Shown in pieces: positions 58,421 through 64,000 of a stretch of 64,000 nucleotides of DNA. Under the pieces are notes generated by a model that worked only from the letters and a program-made list of their open reading frames with translations, made no database searches and was not told the DNA's origin. Source of the stretch: an uncultured Paludibacter sp. (GTDB taxonomy: Bacteria > Bacteroidota > Bacteroidia > Bacteroidales > Paludibacteraceae); assembly GCA_937927845.1 (NCBI GenBank), contig CALFXE010000067.1, positions 1-64,000 of the forward strand, read 5' to 3'. A program made the translations under genes and the position numbers. The first letter of the stretch is position 1; every line of letters begins with the position of its first letter.

Positions 58421-59800
58421 TCATTGAGTGCCTCCACCCACCGCATGATACAGGTTTATTATTCCTTGAATTTTATCAAATTGATTTTGTGCCTGACTTT
58501 GTTCAGCCTGTAATAACGATTGTTGGGCGGTCAGCACTTCCAGATAATTAGTAGATGAATACCGCATTAACAGTTCTATTTTACGCATAGCTTCTTGTAG
58601 AGTTTCTATTTGTTGGTCGCCCAAATAAATCTGTTGTTGTGCCGTTTGCCACTGAACAAGCGCATTGTTTACTTCTTTGCCTGCATTGAGAATACTTTGC
58701 TGAAATTGCAAGGCAGCTTCTTCTGCCTGGGCTTTTGCTACTTTAAGATTGGCTTGATTTACCCCCTTATTAAAAATGGGTTGGAATAATGAAGCTGCCG
58801 CAGACCAAAGGAACTCGCCGGGATTAACGATAGCACTTCCCGGATTATTCGTCCATCCGGCAGAACCACTTAATGTTATGCTCGGATAAAAGGCGGCACG
58901 CGCTACATTTGTCGCATAGTGAGTTTGCGCCACATTGTATTCTGCCTGTCGAACATCAGGACGGTTTGCAAGTAGTTGTAGGGGGACTCCTATTGCCATA
59001 GTTTCTGGAAACATCTGTCCGGCAAGTACGCCACGCTCCACAGATTGCGCTTCACTTCCGAGCAGCACCAAAAGACTGTTCTCGGTTTCATTAATGCTTT
59101 TGCGAACGGCAAGTATGGATGATTCCAGCGATAAACGGTTAGCTTCGGCACGTAAAATAGCAGGGTCATTCGACTGCCCGGCACGTTTGAGTGTCTGAAG
59201 CGTGTTTATGTTTTCTTCCCAATTTTTAAGTGTGGCTAAATTGATTTCCAATTGTCGGTCGAGCCGTAACAGCGTGTAATAGCTATTCGCTATCGTGGCA
59301 ATAAGTTGGGTTTGTACTGCCTGACAGTAAGCATTACTGCTTTCGAGTATAGCCCTGTTGCTACGTTCTGTATTCGAGAGTTTTCCGGACAAGTCTATTT
59401 CCCAACTTGCAGAAGCTGCCAATGAATAGGTTTTTGACGGGGTTGAACCGTCGAAACTACTCAAAGCACCTTGCGGAGCCAAGTTTACAGAAGGCAGGTA
59501 AGCCAAACGAGAGGATTTTAATACAGCCTCGGCTTGCTCTACACGCAGGAAAGCAATCTGCAAATCAGTATTATGCTCCAAACCCGTTTCAATCAACGAT
59601 TGGAGGTAAGGGTCGGTAAAAAGTTCCCGCCACGACAGACTACCGATAGTAGTAGTGTCCTGCTCCATTGCATCCATATCCCTGTAAGCCTCGCTTACGG
59701 ATAAATTCTCGGAACGCTGGTATTTTGTATGGATGCTGCAACTGCACATGATAGCCGCAAGCATCGCTAATAGAATTATTTTTTTCATATTACTTTTCAT
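58421..59800 (-). CDS. RND efflux outer-membrane lipoprotein (NodT/OprM family)
   Basis: The 459-residue protein has a lipobox (AAIMCSC) after a Lys-rich start. The TolC-like repeats are SWRELFTDPYLQSLIETGLEHNTDLQIAFLRVEQAEA and TLKRAGQSNDPAILRAEANRLSLESSI. ATG 59800 overlaps the AcrB-like stop by 11 bases; ATG 59788 is an alternative. It forms the outer-membrane exit of the AcrAB-type pump encoded upstream. Confidence 0.9.
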   Translation of the reverse strand: MKSNMKKIILLAMLAAIMCSCSIHTKYQRSENLSVSEAYRDMDAMEQDTTTIGSLSWRELFTDPYLQSLIETGLEHNTDLQIAFLRVEQAEAVLKSSRLAYLPSVNLAPQGALSSFDGSTPSKTYSLAASASWEIDLSGKLSNTERSNRAILESSNAYCQAVQTQLIATIANSYYTLLRLDRQLEINLATLKNWEENINTLQTLKRAGQSNDPAILRAEANRLSLESSILAVRKSINETENSLLVLLGSEAQSVERGVLAGQMFPETMAIGVPLQLLANRPDVRQAEYNVAQTHYATNVARAAFYPSITLSGSAGWTNNPGSAIVNPGEFLWSAAASLFQPIFNKGVNQANLKVAKAQAEEAALQFQQSILNAGKEVNNALVQWQTAQQQIYLGDQQIETLQEAMRKIELLMRYSSTNYLEVLTAQQSLLQAEQSQAQNQFDKIQGIINLYHAVGGGTQ

Positions 59801-62800
59801 TTACGTCGTCTTGTGTGTCGTGCCCGGGCATAAATCTTTCCTGCATCTTTTGGAACACAATAAAGAGTACGGGCACAATAAAGAGCAGGGCAAGCGTACC
59901 AATCAGCATACCGCCAACTGTCCCGATAGCCAATGCTTTACTACCGTTTGCTCCCGCACCTGTGGCAAACATCATCGGCAGCATACCGAACACCATTGTA
60001 AGAGCAGTCATAAGGATAGGACGCAGACGAACGGTAGCGGCATCAAGTGCAGCACGAACGATACTTAACCCTTGTGCGCGGCGTTGCGAAGCATACTCGG
60101 TCAGCAGGATAGCCGTTTTCGCCAACAGCCCAATGAGCATAATAAGCCCTGTTTGCATATAGATATTATTCTCGATTCCGAAAAAGCGGGCAAAAAGAAA
60201 ACTTCCGGCAAGCCCGAACGGTACGGAGAGCATAATCGCCAGCGGAATAAACACGCTTTCGTACATACCGCAGAGAATCAGGTAAACGAATAGTATACAG
60301 ATTACGAAAATGATTACGGTTGCAGAACTACTGTCTGCTTCCTCGCGGCTTCGTCCGCCGAACTCATAACCGTAACCGTTAGGCAAAACTTGCGCGGCTG
60401 TACGGCTAATCGCTTCGATTGCCTGCCCGGAACTGTAGCCGTCCGCTTGCATCACATTCACGGCAATGGACGAAAACATATTAAAGCGTGACAGCGATTC
60501 GGGACCGTACACTTTTGTTAGTGTCAAATATTGTCCGATAGGCGACATTTGACCGCCCGATGTCCGAACATATATATTATTCAATGCTTCCATATCGAGC
60601 CTATACTCCGGCGCAGCCTGTACCATAACGCGATACAATTTAGAATATAGGTTAAGGTTGGACGAATAGCTACCGCCAACATAACCCGACAAGGTACTAA
60701 GCACGTCCGAAGGCGAAACATTATTCTTCTTGCACAATGCAGCATCTACATCGACCATATATTGGGGATATTTAGTGTCGAACGTAGAGTACGCCACTTG
60801 AATTTCGGGGCAAGCCATCAATGCGCGGGAAAATGCCTGTGTATGATTTTTCAGTTCCTCAATCGTTCCGCCGCGACGGTCTTGTACATGCATTTCCACA
60901 CCGTTGCTGTTACCGTAACCTGTAATAAGCGGCTGGGCGAATACCATAACATTAGCGGCTTTCACATCAACAGTCTTAGCGTATATCTGCTGAATTACAG
61001 TGTTGATATGGTCTTCCTTTTTCTTGCGCTCGTCCCACGCTTTCAGACGGACGAAGAAAATACCGTTTGTAGCACCGTTTCCGCTCAACATACCATAACC
61101 CGCCACTTTCGCATAGTCCTCAATCTGTGGAATATCTTTTATACGGATGTCTATTTCATTCATAATGCGGTCGGTTTCATCCAGCGTACTACCCGGAGAA
61201 GTTGCCACATTTATATAGATAGCGCCTGTATCTTCTTCGGGTACAAGCCCTGTTTTTGTTGTTCTCAATAAAAAGAATAATCCGACAACAAATACAACGA
61301 TAAGGCTTACTGATAACCACCGCTTTTTTACAAAGAAAGCAAGGCCACGTTTGTATTTTCCCTGCAACGTCTGATATGATGCCTCGAAAGCATCATGAAA
61401 ACGCGATGAGAAGCTGACTTTTTGCCCGTTCTCCGCTTTTGTATGCGGGGTCATTATCAGGGCGCAGAGCGCAGGGCTTAATGTGAGGGCGTTTATCAGC
61501 GATATGATTACTGCGACTGCCATAGTAAGGCCAAATTGCGTGTAGAACGTACCGGTAGTCCCCCCCATAAAACAGACAGGAATAAATACTGCCATAAATA
61601 CTAATGAAGTAGTGATAAGCGCAGTTGAAATACCGTCCATTGCTTTAACGGTTGCAGTATAGGGCGATTTGTAGCCTTCATCGAATTTGGCTTGTACCGC
61701 CTCGACAACCACGATAGCATTATCTACCACAGTACCAATTACCAGCACTAACGCAAACAGTGTTAATAGGTTGAGTGTGAAACCTACAACCATAAGAAAA
61801 GCGAACGTTCCCACAAGCGACACGATAATACCTATTGTTGGAATGAGTGTCGCCCTGAAATTTTGCAAAAATACATACACCACAAGTACCACCAATAGAA
61901 CCGCTGCTATCAACGTCCAAATTACATTGTCGATAGAAGCGTCCAGAAAGTTTTTTGTACTGACTAAATCGGTAACTTTCACGCCTTTGGGAAAATTGGT
62001 TGAAAGTTCTTCGAGCGTGTGGTCTATCTCCTTGATAATTTCGTTAGCATTCGAGCCTGCTGTTTGCGAAATAATGCAAGTAGCCCCCGGCTGTCCGTCT
62101 ACTTCACCCCGAAAGCCGTATGAAAGCGCACCCAATTCAATATTTGCAACATCTTTCAGATACAATATTTGTCCGTTAGGAAGTGAACGAACAACCAAAT
62201 TTCCAAATTCTTCAGCAGATTCATAACGTCCCCGATATTTCAGGGTATATTGGAACGTGTTGTCTGATTCCGTACCAAGCGTACCTGTCGCCGCTTCGAT
62301 ATTTTGTTCGCTCAAAATAGCAGAAATATCCGACGGTATAAGCCCATGCTGTGCCATAACGCCCGGATTGAGCCATATACGCATAGAGTATTCCGAACCC
62401 ATAACAAATACATCGCCAACACCTTGAATGCGAGAAAGGCGCGGAATAATATTAATTTTCAGAAAATTGTTCAGAAAATTGTCGTCGTATGTTCCGTCCT
62501 CACTATAAAGGGAAATAACTTTTAAGGTTCCGGTTTGACGTTTTTGCGTAGTAATACCAACACGCGTTACTTCGGCAGGCAACACCCCTTGTGCGGAAGC
62601 AACACGGTTTTGTACATTTACCTGCGCCATATCCGCATTACTGCCTTGTTTGAAATAGACCGTAATCGTTGCGTTACCTGTATTGGTAGCAGTAGAAGTC
62701 ATATAAATCATATCTTCCACACCGTTGATAGCTTCTTCCAACGGAGCGATAACGCTTTTTTGTACGGTTTCGGCATTGGCTCCGTTATATACCGTGTTTA

Positions 62801-62936
62801 CATTAATTGTCGGTGGAGCAATGTCGGGAAACTGCTCGATTGGCAACTGTGCCAAACCGATTATTCCAACCATGATAATAAATGCAGAAATTACACAAGC
62901 CAGAACAGGTTTATCTATAAATGTTTTCAGTTTCAT
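59790..62936 (-). CDS. Hydrophobe/amphiphile RND transporter (AcrB family)
   Basis: The 1048-residue inner-membrane pump begins MKLKTFIDKPVLACVISAFIIMVGIIGL and has LPIEQFPDIAPPTINVNTVYNGANAETVQKSV. The TM4 proton-relay pattern is GTVVDNAIVVVEAVQAK. It has the AcrB-type drug-binding loops rather than HME-RND features, so it exports antibiotics, bile acids or other amphiphiles. It sits between the adaptor (11 bases away) and the outer-membrane lipoprotein. Confidence 0.93.
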   Translation of the reverse strand: MKLKTFIDKPVLACVISAFIIMVGIIGLAQLPIEQFPDIAPPTINVNTVYNGANAETVQKSVIAPLEEAINGVEDMIYMTSTATNTGNATITVYFKQGSNADMAQVNVQNRVASAQGVLPAEVTRVGITTQKRQTGTLKVISLYSEDGTYDDNFLNNFLKINIIPRLSRIQGVGDVFVMGSEYSMRIWLNPGVMAQHGLIPSDISAILSEQNIEAATGTLGTESDNTFQYTLKYRGRYESAEEFGNLVVRSLPNGQILYLKDVANIELGALSYGFRGEVDGQPGATCIISQTAGSNANEIIKEIDHTLEELSTNFPKGVKVTDLVSTKNFLDASIDNVIWTLIAAVLLVVLVVYVFLQNFRATLIPTIGIIVSLVGTFAFLMVVGFTLNLLTLFALVLVIGTVVDNAIVVVEAVQAKFDEGYKSPYTATVKAMDGISTALITTSLVFMAVFIPVCFMGGTTGTFYTQFGLTMAVAVIISLINALTLSPALCALIMTPHTKAENGQKVSFSSRFHDAFEASYQTLQGKYKRGLAFFVKKRWLSVSLIVVFVVGLFFLLRTTKTGLVPEEDTGAIYINVATSPGSTLDETDRIMNEIDIRIKDIPQIEDYAKVAGYGMLSGNGATNGIFFVRLKAWDERKKKEDHINTVIQQIYAKTVDVKAANVMVFAQPLITGYGNSNGVEMHVQDRRGGTIEELKNHTQAFSRALMACPEIQVAYSTFDTKYPQYMVDVDAALCKKNNVSPSDVLSTLSGYVGGSYSSNLNLYSKLYRVMVQAAPEYRLDMEALNNIYVRTSGGQMSPIGQYLTLTKVYGPESLSRFNMFSSIAVNVMQADGYSSGQAIEAISRTAAQVLPNGYGYEFGGRSREEADSSSATVIIFVICILFVYLILCGMYESVFIPLAIMLSVPFGLAGSFLFARFFGIENNIYMQTGLIMLIGLLAKTAILLTEYASQRRAQGLSIVRAALDAATVRLRPILMTALTMVFGMLPMMFATGAGANGSKALAIGTVGGMLIGTLALLFIVPVLFIVFQKMQERFMPGHDTQDDVNEK

Positions 62937-62947
62937 AATGCCCTCTT

Positions 62948-64000
62948 TTATTTCGTTTCAGCAGTTTGGATAGGCGTACCTTCACGTAGCAGTCCGGCTC
63001 CTTCACTAATAATAATATCGCCCGCACTTAATCCTGATTCCACTAAATATTCTGTTCCATTATTGAGGCGAAAAGGAATAATCTCTGCTGAAACAGCTTT
63101 ACCGTCCACTACTTTATAGACATACACTTTATCCTGTATCTCAAATGTGGCTGTTTGGGGAATAACAATACAGTTTGTACGTTCAAAAGGAATTACAACT
63201 GTTGCGGTACTGCCATTGCGTAGCATACGGGCGGGATTCGCAAAGCTGGCACGGATACTGATTGCTCCGGTGCGCGTGTCGATAGTACCGCTAACCGCAT
63301 CTATCTTTCCTTCTACGTCATAAGATTTGCCGTTATTTAATAGCATTCTTACCGACGGCATATTCTCTATAACACTCGCTACACTGCCATTTTCGCCAAT
63401 CATACTAAGTAGTTGATTTTCGGTCATTGAAAAATAGGCATACATTTCATCCTCGCTCGATACCATAACCAGCGGTTCTGAAATCGAAGAATTAACCAAT
63501 GCCCCCACGCGGTAAGGAATCATCCCTGCAATGCCATCTACCGGACTTTTCACGACCGTATAAGAAAGATTGTTTCGGGCATTAACCTCATTAGCTTTTG
63601 CCTGCGCTAAAGCCGCTTTTGCTTCCAATAAACTGTTTTGAGCAGTTTGGAGGTCGTATTCTGAAATCACGTTCTCTCTGAAAAGTTCCTGTTTGCTGTC
63701 CGCTGTGAGTTGTGCCGTTGCAACCTTTGCCTGTGCGCTGGTAACATTGGCTATTGCGGTCTCGAGGGCTGCTTGATAAGGAAGTTGGTCGATAATAAAT
63801 AATGATTGTCCCTTTTTTATAGCAGCGCCTTCGTCAATGCGAATTTCGGTAATAAGACCGCTTACCTGCGGACGAATTTCGACATTCTGTTTACCTCGAA
63901 TTGAAGCCGAATAACTGGTCGATACAGTAGTATTTGACAATGAGATATTCATTGTTTTATATGTTCCAACCGTTGACATTTGTGGCTTTTCCTTGCATCC
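62948..64000 (-). CDS. RND periplasmic adaptor (AcrA family), 5' end outside window
   Basis: The frame is open from the right edge. Its first visible residues GCKEKPQMSTVGTY show a lipobox Cys near the N-terminus, so only a short signal peptide is missing. The core has NVEIRPQVSGLITEIRIDEGAAIKKGQSLFIIDQLPYQAAL (barrel-sandwich) and a helical hairpin (TAQLTADSKQELFRENVISEYDLQTAQNSLLEAKA). The second sandwich half is SPVDGIAGMIPYRVGALV. It is the first gene of the adaptor, pump, channel operon. The ATG at 63979 is internal. Confidence 0.9.
   Translation of the reverse strand, partial: GCKEKPQMSTVGTYKTMNISLSNTTVSTSYSASIRGKQNVEIRPQVSGLITEIRIDEGAAIKKGQSLFIIDQLPYQAALETAIANVTSAQAKVATAQLTADSKQELFRENVISEYDLQTAQNSLLEAKAALAQAKANEVNARNNLSYTVVKSPVDGIAGMIPYRVGALVNSSISEPLVMVSSEDEMYAYFSMTENQLLSMIGENGSVASVIENMPSVRMLLNNGKSYDVEGKIDAVSGTIDTRTGAISIRASFANPARMLRNGSTATVVIPFERTNCIVIPQTATFEIQDKVYVYKVVDGKAVSAEIIPFRLNNGTEYLVESGLSAGDIIISEGAGLLREGTPIQTAETK

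Overview
The window reads as a stretch of a Bacteroidales chromosome (Bacteroides, Parabacteroides or Dysgonomonas relatives; the genus cannot be fixed from sequence alone). The evidence is the family content (RteC, DUF3945, DUF1896, DUF3408, PorT-like barrels, STN-type TonB receptors) and promoters of the Bacteroides type (TTG ... TAnnTTTG). Three blocks are visible.

Block 1 (1 to about 36.3 kb) is part of a CTnDOT/CTnERL-like conjugative transposon. It opens with the last ~53 bases of a group II intron that interrupts the coupling-protein gene mobC. It continues with a DUF3945 protein, a topoisomerase III (Exc-like), DUF1896 and a giant methylase/helicase behind an attenuator-like leader. 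A divergent set of HTH, primase-helicase, HTH and RteC genes follows. The cargo, all on the minus strand, is a metal-defence and envelope-remodelling set. One part is a Zn/Cd-type P-type ATPase, a CusCBA-type RND pump, a Fur-family regulator and His-rich envelope proteins. The second part looks like a lipid A sugar-transfer cassette: PAP2 phosphatase, GT2, LAB_N protein, UDP-glucuronate epimerase-like enzyme and ArnT-like transferase. The third part is a sigma/FecR/TonB-receptor signalling system. The ECF sigma operon and both His-rich lipoprotein genes share one promoter motif, GTAGGGTA-N12-TGCGGT, which links them into a regulon.

Block 2 (about 36.5 to 55.6 kb) is a mobilizable island bounded by 13-bp direct repeats (CCGTCCATACCGC). 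It carries a tyrosine integrase, two HTH genes, DUF3408, a candidate oriT, an accessory Mob protein and a MOBP-type relaxase. Its cargo is a type I restriction-modification locus with an invertible hsdS (one expressed gene, two silent cassettes, three pairs of inverted repeats and a dedicated tyrosine recombinase) and a GmrSD-like DUF262/DUF1524 gene nested between hsdM and hsdR. An AlbA/ATPase regulator-like gene, a DUF2971 gene and a 3' remnant of a second AlbA-type gene complete it.

Block 3 (55.8 kb to the end) looks like resident chromosome: a BamA-type outer-membrane protein, two PorT-like barrel proteins and a tripartite AcrAB-TolC-type efflux operon whose adaptor gene runs off the right edge.
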